From NCBI RefSeq assembly GCF_002735645.1, contig NZ_PDZG01000039.1:1-47435 (forward strand): a stretch of DNA of 47,435 nucleotides. Reading direction: 5' to 3'. A program made the position numbers and the translations under genes. Origin of the DNA: Iodobacter sp. BJB302 (GTDB lineage Bacteria; Pseudomonadota; Gammaproteobacteria; Burkholderiales; Chitinibacteraceae). Position 1 is the stretch's first letter. Each line of letters opens with the position of its first letter. A model generated the notes under the pieces. It searched no databases, had not been told where the DNA came from, and saw only the letters and a list, made by a program, of their open reading frames with translations. Below are positions 38,898 through 47,435 of this stretch, one piece after another.

Positions 38898-40415
38898 TTA
38901 GAGTTTTTCCAGCACTGTAAATTTGGCTAATACAAAGCTGGGCGTGTGTTCCAGAGCGGGGGAGAGGCGGATACGGTAGCTTTTTCCCTGTGCTGTAAAT
39001 TTATATTCTCTGCTATCTGCAAAAATAGCCTGAGGAATAATCAAAAAACGTGCAGGGTTACTGCTCGGGCCTTCCGGTGCATAAATACATGCCGTACTTT
39101 CTTCGGCCAGCAAGGGGGTAAGCTCAACAATAATCGGGCTTTGAGTCAGTGTTTCTACGCCAACGCTGACATAGCCTTTTTGGCTGCGGTTAAAACGCCG
39201 CACAATGCCAATTGTAAATGGATGGTTTGTTATATTGTTCAGGCCCAATAGCTCACCCACTTCAATTTGAGTTTCACTATGGTAATTTAAGCCAAATCCG
39301 CTGCTGCTTTCATCTCCCAGTTCCCACTTTTCTGCATTGATCTGATCTGCGCTGTTTGTGGCTACTTTTCCCTGCTGGGCTATAAATGGCACGATGTTGT
39401 GTAAGCCTGTAATCACCCGGATTGATTTATTATTGCTTTGCCTTTCGTGCTTTCTTACAGGGGTAAGCGCATCACGGGACCACAAATTACGCAGCGTATG
39501 CAATAGTTCTAAATTGGAAGGAGAGTTCGATTCAGCCGGCAGGCCTAAGGCTGCAGGGGTTTGCCCTTTGCTGAATTGTTCAATTAATGGCGTGATTTGC
39601 GCGGTAATTGAATCTGCAGACCAGTAGCGCCAGTTTTCCCCAACCATATCCCGGCGAATTCTTTTGGGGGGCGTGCTGCCAGATATATTGATCGCAAATA
39701 AGTGATGATGAGGTTTGAGTTCTTTATCTAAAACCAGATCAGCAGCCCATTTTTTCAGCCAGATGGCGATAAGCTCAATTTGTGCAGATTGTATTTTTTC
39801 CGGCGCAGACAAAGATAGCATTAATGCTTGCACATAGATCTGATAAATACTGATATTGGCCGGGCTGATCTGGGGCTTATCTGCAAAACCACCTTGCTCG
39901 GCAAACAGATAAAGGCGGTTAAGGTTGCGCCAAATATGGTGGTCAATTTCTAAATGGCGCATATAAGCGTACTGTGCCTGGATCGCATAAAGATCCATTG
40001 CCCTGAGTGTGAAATATTCAATTTTTTGTGATGAGATAAATTTCTTCTGGCTGCCTTGCTTAATGCAGCTTAAATATCCCGTTGCCATTTCATACCAGAA
40101 ATTCAAAATGGCAGGCAGCACCTGGTGAGATGTGGTGCCTTCTTCTATAACCCGCCCATGATAAATATCTAATAGGTGGCTTTGCAGTGGTTGGGCTTTT
40201 TCTTCAAGATAGGGAATCGTCTTGAAGCGTTCGTTCATGCTGATTTTAGGATTGCTATTGAGTTGTTTTAACGCTTTTACAATTTCTATTTGTGCTTGCA
40301 AAATATCGCTTTCAGGCAGCTCTTCCATAAAAATGGTGGCTGACTTTAAATCAAAAACGCCCTCTTGCGGGGTAGACTGAAAGAGTGAATTTACAAGGCC
40401 TTTGATATCAAACAT
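38898..40415 (-). CDS. Conserved hypothetical protein, possible PilZ-like C-terminal region
   Basis: The ATG at 40415 gives 505 aa (MFDIKGLVNSLFQSTPQEG); a TTG at 40439 would add eight. I do not recognise a named family. The N-terminal 300 residues look mainly helical, with no signal peptide or membrane segment. A basic RKHERQSNNKSIRV stretch near 330 is followed by a beta-rich region with SETQIEVGELLGL. This weakly recalls PilZ-type c-di-GMP receptors (an RxxxR then a beta barrel), but the match is not firm. It is a single gene preceded by a long gene-free stretch. Confidence 0.7.
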   Translation of the reverse strand: MFDIKGLVNSLFQSTPQEGVFDLKSATIFMEELPESDILQAQIEIVKALKQLNSNPKISMNERFKTIPYLEEKAQPLQSHLLDIYHGRVIEEGTTSHQVLPAILNFWYEMATGYLSCIKQGSQKKFISSQKIEYFTLRAMDLYAIQAQYAYMRHLEIDHHIWRNLNRLYLFAEQGGFADKPQISPANISIYQIYVQALMLSLSAPEKIQSAQIELIAIWLKKWAADLVLDKELKPHHHLFAINISGSTPPKRIRRDMVGENWRYWSADSITAQITPLIEQFSKGQTPAALGLPAESNSPSNLELLHTLRNLWSRDALTPVRKHERQSNNKSIRVITGLHNIVPFIAQQGKVATNSADQINAEKWELGDESSSGFGLNYHSETQIEVGELLGLNNITNHPFTIGIVRRFNRSQKGYVSVGVETLTQSPIIVELTPLLAEESTACIYAPEGPSSNPARFLIIPQAIFADSREYKFTAQGKSYRIRLSPALEHTPSFVLAKFTVLEKL

Positions 40416-41239
40416 TGCTTGTCCTACCTTGCTGCACAAAAGTGGTTAAAAGATATTTAATTAGTTTTTTTGAATGAAGACTCAGTAAGTGGCGATATTA
40501 TTATGCTTAATATTTTATATTCTTAATATAATTGAAAGCTAATTGTGTTAATTATTCAGGCTAAATGCCGCGCTATTTTACATAAATAGAAAGCAATATG
40601 TTGTCGTCATTATTTTATGCTTTACAACAGCAGATGCTGCCAGTGATAAGTACCACATGAGTATAGGTAAATTGAAAGGAAGTCGCTTTAGTATAGCGTT
40701 GCAGCTCTGGCTGATTAAAGCTTTGCTTACGGAATTAATGCCGCTGCAGCTATTGTTTTCACCCTTTCTGTGCTGCATCTGATCGGTTGGTATGCATGGC
40801 ATGGCGATCAAGTAGCCGTGCTGTGATAAAATCCCCACCTTTATGCTGGCGCAACAGGCTGCATAGCTTTGCGGTGGCGCATACCCGTTTATAACTCTTA
40901 ATGATGCTTGTGCGCTGTAAAGAGGAAAATCAGTACATTGTGTAGGGCTGCTGTATCTAGCCAGGCAAAATAGCAAAAGATATTTTTCTTTAAAATACAA
41001 TGATGTATCTGTATGGAAACAGGGTAGACAGCACTTGGCATGCTTGGCTGATTTATATAAATAAGCAAGGAGCAGCTTTGTGCTTGTTTTAGAAAAACAG
41101 CACTGTGTTTGAGCCATAGTCAACAAAGCAAAATGAGTGCTTTAAATATTACAGATTAAGAATCTGTGCGAAAGCGGCAAGCCATCATTTTTTTAAATAA
41201 TACAACGGTGTTTGTGTGCAGCAATAGGGTAAACGAATC
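40416..41239. other. 824-bp stretch without a convincing gene
   Basis: AT-rich, especially 40440-40580. A 182-codon minus-strand frame (40578-41126) is unusually rich in Cys, Ser and Tyr, resembles no protein I know, and is not called. Near ybiT, ACAGATT (41151-41157) pairs with AATCTGT (41161-41167), and a T-run lies at about 41188-41194, so a leader attenuator or small RNA is possible. Otherwise I see nothing. Confidence 0.5.
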
Positions 41240-42844
41240 ATGATCAGTACTTTTAATATTACAATGCAATTTGGTGCAAAGCCTTTATTTGAAAAGGTTT
41301 CAGTAAAATTTGGTGATGGCAATCGCTATGGTTTGATTGGCGCAAATGGCTGCGGTAAATCTACATTTATGAAGATTCTGGGTGGCGATTTAGAGCCAAC
41401 AGCCGGGAATGTAAGCTTAGAGCCAGGTGTGCGCTTAGGTAAGCTGAAGCAGGATCAGTTTGCTTTTGAAGACAGCCGCGTCATTGATGTGGTCATGCAG
41501 GGCCACACAGAGCTGTGGGCGGTACTGGCTGAGCGCGATGCGATTTATGCAAATTTAGAAGCAACAGAAGATGATTATATGCGTGCTGCTGAGCTGGAAG
41601 GCAAAGTGGCCGAATACGATGGTTACACGGCTGAAGCGCGCGCTGGCGCATTGCTGTTGGGGGCAGGTATTCCGATTGAGCAGCATTTTGGCCCGATGAG
41701 TGATGTGGCACCGGGCTGGAAGCTTCGCGTATTGCTGGCGCAGGCGCTGTTTTCTAATCCGGAAGTGTTGCTGCTCGACGAGCCAACTAATAACTTAGAT
41801 ATCAACACCATTCGCTGGCTGGAAAACTCGCTCAATGAGCGTGATTCCACCATGATTATTATTTCGCACGACAGGCACTTTTTGAATCAGGTATGTACTC
41901 ACGTGGCTGATGTGGATTTCCGTGAAATTCGCATCTATCCGGGCACTTACGATGATTACATGATTGCTTCTACGCAGGCACGAGAGCGTTTACTGACAGA
42001 TAATCAGAAAGCCAAAGAAAAAGTGGCTGAGCTTAATTCCTTTGCTGCGCGTTTCTCTGCCAATAAATCCAAAGCTCGTCAGGCGACCAGCCGTCTGAAG
42101 CTGGCTGATAAGATTAAAGAAGGCATGGTGGATGTAAAACCATCCAGCCGTCAGAATCCATATATTCGTTTTGAAGTGGATGAAAAAGCCAAGCTACACC
42201 GTCAGGCTGTTGAGCTGTCCTTGGTTTCAAAGTCTTTTGATAAGCCTTTGATTCAAAATCTGGATCTGATTCTGGAAGCAGGCCAGAAAATTGCCGTGAT
42301 TGGTGGTAATGGTGTGGGTAAATCCACGCTGATGAAGCTGCTGATGGATGTGATTAAGCCAGATAGTGGCAAGATTAAATGGGCAGAAAAAGCGCAGCTG
42401 GGTTATTTTGCTCAGGATCATGAAGCTGATTTCGAAGAAGATATCACGCTGTTTGACTGGATGAAGCAGTGGAGCCAGCCAGGCACAGATGACCAAGTGA
42501 TCCGCGGTATTTTGGGCCGCTTATTATTTGGTGGTGACGATGTTAAAAAATCGGTCAAAGTGCTGTCAGGCGGTGAAAAAGGCCGCATGCTGTACGGTAA
42601 GCTGATCTTAGAAACACCTAATGTGCTGATTATGGATGAGCCGACTAACCATATGGATATGGAGTCGATCGAATCTTTGAATCTGGCTTTGGATTTATTC
42701 AAAGGCACTCTATTATTTGTATCCCATGACCGGATTTTTGTAAGCTCGCTGGCTACGCAAATCTTAGAGCTGAATGGTGATGGCACATATAACTACTATG
42801 TGGGTGGTTATGAGGATTACCTGGCAAGCCGTGGTCTTGATTAA
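41240..42844 (+). CDS. ybiT: ABC-F family ATPase, YbiT type
   Basis: A 534-aa soluble protein with two ABC ATPase domains and no membrane segment. Walker A motifs are GANGCGKST (34-42) and GGNGVGKST; Walker B regions are [11 protein letters not shown] and [11 protein letters not shown]. The second signature is VLSGGEKGR, while the first is the YbiT-type [10 protein letters not shown]. The linker [10 protein letters not shown] also matches E. coli YbiT. ABC-F proteins act on ribosomes; YbiT's exact role is less defined. There is no strong ribosome site before the ATG. A terminator follows at 42919. Confidence 0.93.
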   Translation: MISTFNITMQFGAKPLFEKVSVKFGDGNRYGLIGANGCGKSTFMKILGGDLEPTAGNVSLEPGVRLGKLKQDQFAFEDSRVIDVVMQGHTELWAVLAERDAIYANLEATEDDYMRAAELEGKVAEYDGYTAEARAGALLLGAGIPIEQHFGPMSDVAPGWKLRVLLAQALFSNPEVLLLDEPTNNLDINTIRWLENSLNERDSTMIIISHDRHFLNQVCTHVADVDFREIRIYPGTYDDYMIASTQARERLLTDNQKAKEKVAELNSFAARFSANKSKARQATSRLKLADKIKEGMVDVKPSSRQNPYIRFEVDEKAKLHRQAVELSLVSKSFDKPLIQNLDLILEAGQKIAVIGGNGVGKSTLMKLLMDVIKPDSGKIKWAEKAQLGYFAQDHEADFEEDITLFDWMKQWSQPGTDDQVIRGILGRLLFGGDDVKKSVKVLSGGEKGRMLYGKLILETPNVLIMDEPTNHMDMESIESLNLALDLFKGTLLFVSHDRIFVSSLATQILELNGDGTYNYYVGGYEDYLASRGLD

Positions 42845-42918
42845 ACGCAGGTTCAATTGCAAAGATGTTATTTATTTGAAATCTGAAGCAAATGATGTGT
42901 AAGCATTTGTAGTAAAAT

Positions 42919-42945
42919 AAAGGGGCGTTAATTCGCCCCTTTTTT
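42919..42945 (+). terminator. Terminator after ybiT
   Basis: AAAGGGGCG (42919-42927) pairs with CGCCCCTTT (42934-42942) around TTAATT, followed by more T. It lies only 26 bp before the next start codon, so the hydrolase promoter must be inside or just after it, or the gene is served by readthrough. Confidence 0.88.
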
Positions 42946-42970
42946 CTGTTGTTTGTCCGGGTTTCATTCT

Positions 42971-43969
42971 ATGTCTCGCGCTTTTCCCTTTGCTATACCG
43001 GCTTATTCTGCCCCTGTCTGGTTGCCGGGCGGGCACGCGCAAACCATTTATCCTGCCACGCTGATGTGGAAAAAAGCACCTGCATATCGCAGGGAATCCT
43101 GGATTACACCTGATTTGGATTCCATTGTGGTGGATTGGGTTGATGGCCGTGCAGGCACGCCTCTGGTGGTGTTGTTTCATGGGCTGGAAGGGAGCTCGCG
43201 CAGTCATTACGCCACCTCTTTATTTGATTTTCTGTATACACAAGGCTGGCGGGGCGTTGTGCCGCATTTTCGTTCCTGTGGCAATGTGATCAACCGTTTA
43301 CCCAGGGCTTACCATGCAGGGGATTCTGGTGAAATAGACTGGGTGCTCTGCCGCATTCGTGCCCAGCATCCCGATGTGCCTATCTTTGCGGTTGGTGTTT
43401 CTCTGGGGGGGAATGCATTACTCAAATGGCTGGGAGAGCAGGGTGATGCTGCGGCGGCAGTTATTAATGCGGCTGCGGCGGTGTGTGCGCCCATGGATTT
43501 AACGGCCACAGGCAATGCATTGGATCAGGGGTTTAATCGCCGGGTCTATACGCGTGAATTTTTGCGCAGCTTACGTAAGAAAACCTTTGCTAAACTGAAA
43601 CTCGTCGATAACCCTTTTCTGGATCAGTACAGCCTGCGTCTTGCCACAACGCTGCGGGAGTTTGATCATTTGGTAACGGCCCCGGTTCATGGCTTTAAGA
43701 GTGTAGAGCACTACTGGCAAAGCGCGAGCTGTAAGCCTTTTTTATCTAAGATCAGCCTGCCCAGCCTGGTCATAAACACGAAAAACGATCCCTTTGTCCC
43801 GGCAGAATCTTTGCCCGCGCAAAGCGATGTGTCAGGGCACGTTACTCTGGTACAACCTCTGGAAGGTGGCCATGTGGGCTTTGCATCGGGCGCCATGCCG
43901 GGTAAATTGCAATGGCTGCCGCAAACCCTGCATCGTTTTTTTCAGAGCCACTTGCCTTTACCCCGTTAA
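42971..43969 (+). CDS. YheT-type alpha/beta hydrolase
   Basis: The ATG at 42971 gives 332 aa; a TTG at 42953 would add six. It belongs to the AB-hydrolase_4 (YheT/Eht1) group: the N-terminal PVWLPGGHAQTIYP is characteristic, the oxyanion region reads VLFHGLEGSSRSHYA, the nucleophile elbow is GVSLGGNAL, and the acid/His pair comes from NDPFVP and GGHVGF near the C-terminus. Substrate unknown (esterase or acyltransferase-like). The downstream mutase gene starts ten bases after its stop. Confidence 0.9.
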   Translation: MSRAFPFAIPAYSAPVWLPGGHAQTIYPATLMWKKAPAYRRESWITPDLDSIVVDWVDGRAGTPLVVLFHGLEGSSRSHYATSLFDFLYTQGWRGVVPHFRSCGNVINRLPRAYHAGDSGEIDWVLCRIRAQHPDVPIFAVGVSLGGNALLKWLGEQGDAAAAVINAAAAVCAPMDLTATGNALDQGFNRRVYTREFLRSLRKKTFAKLKLVDNPFLDQYSLRLATTLREFDHLVTAPVHGFKSVEHYWQSASCKPFLSKISLPSLVINTKNDPFVPAESLPAQSDVSGHVTLVQPLEGGHVGFASGAMPGKLQWLPQTLHRFFQSHLPLPR

Positions 43970-43979
43970 GGAAGAACAC

Positions 43980-45332
43980 GTGCCAGTCATTTCTCCCCGG
44001 CTTTTTAAAGCCTATGATATTCGTGCGCAAACTTCACTGCTTACCCCTGAAGCTGCCCAGTTTATTGGTCTTGGTATCGGTGCAGAAGCACATCAGCGTG
44101 GTGTAAAGCAAATTGCGCTGGCAAGAGACGGACGTTTTTCCAGCCCCGCATTAGCTCAGGCATTGATTGATGCACTGCTGGCAAGCGGGATAAATGTGCT
44201 GGATTTAGGCTTGGCCGCTACGCCTTTGCTTTATTTTGCTGCGCGTAATTATGCCGCTGGATCGGGGGTGATGATTACAGGTAGCCATAATCCTGCTGAC
44301 TATAATGGTATAAAAATTACGCTGGCAGGCGAAACCATCGATGGTGAAGCCTTGCTGGCTTTACGGCAACGAATTGAAGCCGATGATTTTGTCCGGGGGC
44401 AGGGTGAGCATACAATGCTGCATATTGCCGACGCGTATTATGCGGCCGTAATGGCTGCATGCCCCATTGCTAAGCGCTTTAAAGTTGTGGTGGATTGCGG
44501 TAATGGTGTTCCTGGCGCTTTTGCGCCGGATTTATACCGCGCCCTAGGCTGCGAGGTGCTTGAGCTTTATTGCAAGGTGGATGGCGCATTTCCAAACCAT
44601 CATCCAGATCCTCAGGTTGAAGCCAATCTGGCCGATTTAAAACGGGTGGTGCAGGAGCAGCAGGCGGATATTGGCCTCGCGTTTGATGGTGATGGCGATC
44701 GTCTGGGCGTGGTTACCCGCCACGGTGAAAGTATTCCCGGTGATCGCTTACTGATGCTGTTTGCTGCGGCGCTGCTGGAAAAGCAACCGGGGCATATTTT
44801 ATATGATGTGAAATCAAGTGGTTTAATTAGTGACTGGGTGAGCCGCAAAGGCGGCACATGCACTGCGATTCCTACCGGCCATGGACATATGAAGCGCCAT
44901 ATGTACGCTTCAAAGGCTTTACTGGCCGGGGAGTTATCCGGGCATTTTGCCTTTAAAGACTGGCCTGATGATGATGCGCTCTTTGCAGGTGCGCGGTTTT
45001 TAAGCATGATTGCCGGCCGCGATTTAGACCAGATGCTCGCGGCTTTGCCCCAGTCGGTTTCTACCCCTGAGTTACAAGTGGCTTTAGAGCAGGATGGCCA
45101 TGGCCTTGTGGCTGATATTGCTAAAAATGCGGTTTTCCCGCGTGCCTTACGCATTTTTACGATCGACGGATTACGTATTGAATATGCAGATGGTTTTGGT
45201 TTGATCAGGGCGTCTAATACTACGCCCGTGCTTACACTCAGAATGGAGGCGAAAACGGCGCTGGGCTTAGCCAGAATTCAGCAAGAGCTGGCGGCCGCCA
45301 TTGCCCCTTTAGTGCTTCCCTGTTGTGAGTAA
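43980..45332 (+). CDS. Phosphomannomutase/phosphoglucomutase (AlgC type)
   Basis: The GTG at 43980 gives 450 aa. AAGGAAG overlapping the previous stop is correctly spaced, and VPVISPRLFKAYDIR is the family N-terminus, whereas the longer frame from 43794 overlaps the hydrolase. The phospho-serine is S102 in MITGSHNPADYNG; the Mg site is AFDGDGDRLG; the sugar-binding loop is GELSGHFAF. It interconverts mannose- or glucose-6-phosphate and the 1-phosphates for exopolysaccharide and LPS sugars. Translationally close to the YheT-type gene. Confidence 0.93.
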   Translation: MPVISPRLFKAYDIRAQTSLLTPEAAQFIGLGIGAEAHQRGVKQIALARDGRFSSPALAQALIDALLASGINVLDLGLAATPLLYFAARNYAAGSGVMITGSHNPADYNGIKITLAGETIDGEALLALRQRIEADDFVRGQGEHTMLHIADAYYAAVMAACPIAKRFKVVVDCGNGVPGAFAPDLYRALGCEVLELYCKVDGAFPNHHPDPQVEANLADLKRVVQEQQADIGLAFDGDGDRLGVVTRHGESIPGDRLLMLFAAALLEKQPGHILYDVKSSGLISDWVSRKGGTCTAIPTGHGHMKRHMYASKALLAGELSGHFAFKDWPDDDALFAGARFLSMIAGRDLDQMLAALPQSVSTPELQVALEQDGHGLVADIAKNAVFPRALRIFTIDGLRIEYADGFGLIRASNTTPVLTLRMEAKTALGLARIQQELAAAIAPLVLPCCE

Positions 45333-45402
45333 TTTATAAGGCCTTGAACCTGAACCGGGCAGCAAGGCCACTTATCCCTAAAGATTGAATGATGGAAAAA
45401 CA

Positions 45403-46236
45403 ATGATTCCTGCTTCTCACCTTATTGCCGCCCAAGTCTCTGCTGCTTTGCAGGAGGATCTGGGAATTTGTGACTGGACTGCTATGCTGATTGCGGACGA
45501 TGTGCAGGGCACAGCCACAGTCATAGCACGGCAAAGCGCGGTGATTTGTGGCCAGGCCTGGTTTGATGAAGTATTTCGCCAGGTGGATGCCGGGGTAAAA
45601 GTAGAATGGCTGATCAAAGAAGCGGAACAAGTTGTTGCAGATCAGCCGCTTTGCCGTATCGAAGGTGCAGCGCGCAGCTTATTAACGGCCGAACGCAGTG
45701 CTTTGAATTTTCTGCAAACGCTCTCTGCTGTAGCCACTGAAACGCGGCGTTATGTGGAGTTAATTGCACACACTAAGGCAAAAATCCATGACACGCGTAA
45801 AACGTTGCCGGGTTTGCGGCTTGCTCAGAAGTATGCTGTCACCGCAGGCGGAGGAGAGAATCAGCGCATTGGCCTTTACGATGGCATACTGATTAAAGAA
45901 AACCATATTATGGCCGCTGGTAGTATTGCCGCAGCCTTACATGCAGCAGAAAAATTAGCACCTGTTGGTGTTAGTATTCAGATAGAAGTAGAAACCCTGC
46001 ATGAGCTGGAGCAGGCGTTACATGCCGGGGCGAAATTAGTCTTGCTCGATAATATGAATCTGACCGATTTACGTGCAGCGGTTGCGCTTGCAGGCGATCG
46101 TGCAGTGCTTGAAGCCTCGGGCGGGGTTGATGAGACCACCGTCAGAGAGATTGCCGAAACAGGCGTACAGCGTATTTCTGTTGGCAAGCTCACTAAGGAT
46201 ATTCAGGCGATAGATCTCTCTATGCGTTTTGTGTAA
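45403..46236 (+). CDS. nadC: Nicotinate-nucleotide pyrophosphorylase (quinolinate phosphoribosyltransferase)
   Basis: The ATG at 45403 gives 277 aa, with GGA eight bases upstream. An in-frame TTG at 45385 is less likely. Family motifs are present: ALQEDLG, the substrate-binding DTRKTLPGLR (130-139), GGGENQRIGLYDGILIKENH, IEVETL, LLDNM and EASGGV. It converts quinolinate and PRPP to nicotinate mononucleotide in NAD synthesis. It lies 70 bp after the mutase. Confidence 0.96.
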   Translation: MIPASHLIAAQVSAALQEDLGICDWTAMLIADDVQGTATVIARQSAVICGQAWFDEVFRQVDAGVKVEWLIKEAEQVVADQPLCRIEGAARSLLTAERSALNFLQTLSAVATETRRYVELIAHTKAKIHDTRKTLPGLRLAQKYAVTAGGGENQRIGLYDGILIKENHIMAAGSIAAALHAAEKLAPVGVSIQIEVETLHELEQALHAGAKLVLLDNMNLTDLRAAVALAGDRAVLEASGGVDETTVREIAETGVQRISVGKLTKDIQAIDLSMRFV

Positions 46237-46307
46237 GTAAGGAACTTTTGCGCTGTCTCTTAGCTTGTGTCAGTTTTTTTCTCATGTAGTTCTAAGGAGC
46301 TTTTCTT

Positions 46308-46607
46308 ATGAATACCAACAGTGAAACATTACTCGATCAATCACAAGATATCTTACAAGAAGCAGAGCAATTGCTGGCTGAAGCTTCTCAGGCAGGGGGC
46401 AAAGATGCCGAAGCGCTGTATGCCCGTGCTGTAGAGCGTTTGCGTGCTGCAAAAACCCGCCTGTATGAAGTTGAGCAAGTTGCCGTGGCTAAGGCAAAAC
46501 AGGCTGCAAAAGTAACGGATGAATATGTGCACGATCATCCGTGGCAGGCCATTGGTGTGGCTGCTGCGGTTGGTGCACTGGTAGGTATGTTGATTTCGCG
46601 TCGTTAA
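46308..46607 (+). CDS. DUF883 (YqjD/ElaB) family membrane-anchored protein
   Basis: A 99-aa protein with a long charged, Ala/Glu-rich helix (1-70) and a C-terminal anchor beginning HDHPWQAIGVAAAVGALVG and ending SRR. This is the YqjD/ElaB/YgaM layout; the E. coli homologues are inner-membrane proteins that bind ribosomes in stationary phase. AAGGAG precedes the ATG. First of a yqjD-yqjE-yqjK-like trio. Confidence 0.92.
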   Translation: MNTNSETLLDQSQDILQEAEQLLAEASQAGGKDAEALYARAVERLRAAKTRLYEVEQVAVAKAKQAAKVTDEYVHDHPWQAIGVAAAVGALVGMLISRR

Positions 46608-46609
46608 TC

Positions 46610-47002
46610 GTGAAGTCTTCGCCTCCATTTTTAGCTGGCGTGCGGCGGATTATGGCGCAGGCTGCAGGCTTACTTGGCACGCATCTTGAGCTGTTTGGTC
46701 TGGAGCTGCAGGATGCTTTGCAGCGGCTGGTGCTTGATTTTATTCTGGGTGCGGTCGCTGTTGTGCTGGGGGGCCTGTGCCTTGCGCTTGCAGCTGTTTT
46801 GCTGCTGATTATTTTCTGGGACAGCCACCGCATTGCGGTCGCGCTAGGGCTAATGCTGGTCTATGGCGGCGGGGCAATTGCTTTTGCCTGTTATTTAAGA
46901 CACCGCCTGAAGCATGCGCCGGATTTATTCCCCGCAAGCTGTGCCGAGCTGGTCCGTGATCGTAAGGCTTTGCTTCATATTGCCGCAGAGGAAGACGCAT
47001 GA
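46610..47002 (+). CDS. YqjE-like phage-holin-family membrane protein
   Basis: The GTG at 46610, two bases after the previous stop, gives 130 aa, the usual YqjE length. A later ATG at 46652 is the alternative. An amphipathic N-terminal helix is followed by two membrane spans (about 43-70 and 75-98) and a charged tail ERDRKALLH-like. Function is unknown; in E. coli it is encoded beside yqjD. It overlaps the next gene by 4 bp (ATGA). Confidence 0.85.
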   Translation: MKSSPPFLAGVRRIMAQAAGLLGTHLELFGLELQDALQRLVLDFILGAVAVVLGGLCLALAAVLLLIIFWDSHRIAVALGLMLVYGGGAIAFACYLRHRLKHAPDLFPASCAELVRDRKALLHIAAEEDA

Positions 47003-47274
47003 AATTAGCGCGCTTCTACCGCAAGCAGTTTTTGCAGCTTAAAGCTGAGCAGCAGCGTCAGGCGCTCAGGCAAGAGCTTAAGTCTTTTGCTCAGCCTGTG
47101 AATTTATTGCAAGAAGGCCTGGCAATGAGCCAGCCAACAGGGGGCGTACTGGGCTGGTTAAAGCTGGCCAGATTGGCTCTGCGCTCTGAAGGTATTAAAA
47201 AGCATCTTGCCCTTGCTCTGGCTGCGCTGCAGATTGTGCGTTTTGTGATAAAAAAACGCAGGCAGCCAGATTGA
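46999..47274 (+). CDS. YqjK-like small protein
   Basis: A 91-aa basic protein starting MKLARFYRKQFLQLKAEQQ. A helical N-terminal half, then one hydrophobic segment (about 68-82, ALALAALQIVRFVI) and an Arg/Lys tail. It overlaps yqjE by ATGA, so translation is probably coupled. It matches YqjK by position and general character rather than by a diagnostic motif. Confidence 0.75.
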   Translation: MKLARFYRKQFLQLKAEQQRQALRQELKSFAQPVNLLQEGLAMSQPTGGVLGWLKLARLALRSEGIKKHLALALAALQIVRFVIKKRRQPD

Positions 47275-47308
47275 TAAAGTACTGATGAAAGCAAAAAGCC
47301 GGACAATG

Positions 47309-47435
47309 TGAACTGCACCCCAAAAGTTGGACACCCGTCCATATTTTTGGGGTGTTTTTATGTCCAAGTACTCAACGCAATTCAAGCTCTCTGTCGTTCA
47401 GCAATATTTAACTGGCGAAGCAGGTATCAAAACGA
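47309..47435 (+). mobile_element. Left end of an IS3-family (IS150-like) insertion sequence, cut by window edge
   Basis: The end begins TGAACTGCACCCCAAAAGTT, of the type TGnACTGnCCCC...GTTGGAC typical of IS150-group ends. A GGGGTG repeat follows at 47348-47354, and the first transposase frame starts at 47360. The right end lies outside the window. Confidence 0.8.
47360..47435 (+). CDS. IS3-family transposase OrfA, N-terminal fragment
   Basis: ATG at 47360 opens MSKYSTQFKLSVVQQYLTGE, the start of the helix-turn-helix protein OrfA (InsJ-like) of IS150-group elements. Only 25 codons are visible. OrfB and the frameshift site would lie beyond the window. Confidence 0.8.
   Translation, partial: MSKYSTQFKLSVVQQYLTGEAGIKT

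Noticed and set aside
40578-41126. 182-codon minus-strand frame between the 505-aa protein and ybiT
   Set aside because: Cys/Ser/Tyr-rich composition, no recognisable motif or ribosome site, AT-rich surroundings. Looks like chance.

Overview
The window looks like chromosome from a betaproteobacterium, most likely of the Neisseriales (Chromobacteriaceae/Iodobacter-like). Three things suggest this: moderate GC, two Neisseria-type trimeric porins, and an Entner-Doudoroff cluster (zwf-pgl-hexR-pgi with edd-eda) close to the neisserial arrangement. The assignment comes from gene content and protein similarity by eye, not from a marker-gene search. Insertion-sequence pieces lie at both edges: the tail of an IS1595/ISXO2-like transposase (3-122) and the left end of an IS3-family (IS150-like) element (from 47309).

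Layout. 0.3-7.2 kb: a PatZ-like acyl-CoA ligase/GNAT fusion, a repeat-rich gene-free stretch with a MITE-like element, a small YkgJ-type cysteine-cluster protein, a TMEM175-like channel, and ahpC-ahpF. 7.3-9.4 kb (minus strand): a CbpD-like secreted chitin-active LPMO with a repetitive Pro-Thr linker, and an exported glutathione-peroxidase-like protein. 9.5-19.5 kb (minus): a signalling cassette of two paralogous giant hybrid kinases (one with a LOV-like PAS domain, one ending in an EAL domain) flanking a response regulator. 19.7-31.1 kb (minus): lpdA, aceF, aceE, pgi, hexR, pgl, zwf. 31.4-35.2 kb (plus): edd, eda, gap. 36.0-38.5 kb: two porins, followed by tRNA-Ser(UGA). 38.9-47.3 kb: an unrecognised 505-aa protein, ybiT, a YheT-type hydrolase, a phosphomannomutase/phosphoglucomutase, nadC and a yqjD-yqjE-yqjK-like trio.

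How the parts work together. About 16 kb encode an almost continuous route from glucose-6-phosphate to acetyl-CoA: Zwf, Pgl, Edd, Eda, Gap and the complete pyruvate dehydrogenase complex, with Pgi for entry or recycling and HexR as the sugar-acid-sensing regulator. Two HexR-type palindromes lie in the zwf/edd divergent promoter region. A glucokinase gene, which sits between pgl and hexR in Neisseria, is absent here. AhpC, AhpF and the GPx-like protein form a peroxide-defence set.

Most interesting signals: a shared ATGTTGCA motif upstream of both porins (a 22-bp palindrome at one, three copies at exact 21-bp spacing at the other); the LOV-like domain with its cysteine preserved; two internal hairpins in a TA-flanked MITE; and a 57-bp repeat family whose inverted pair separates aceF from lpdA.
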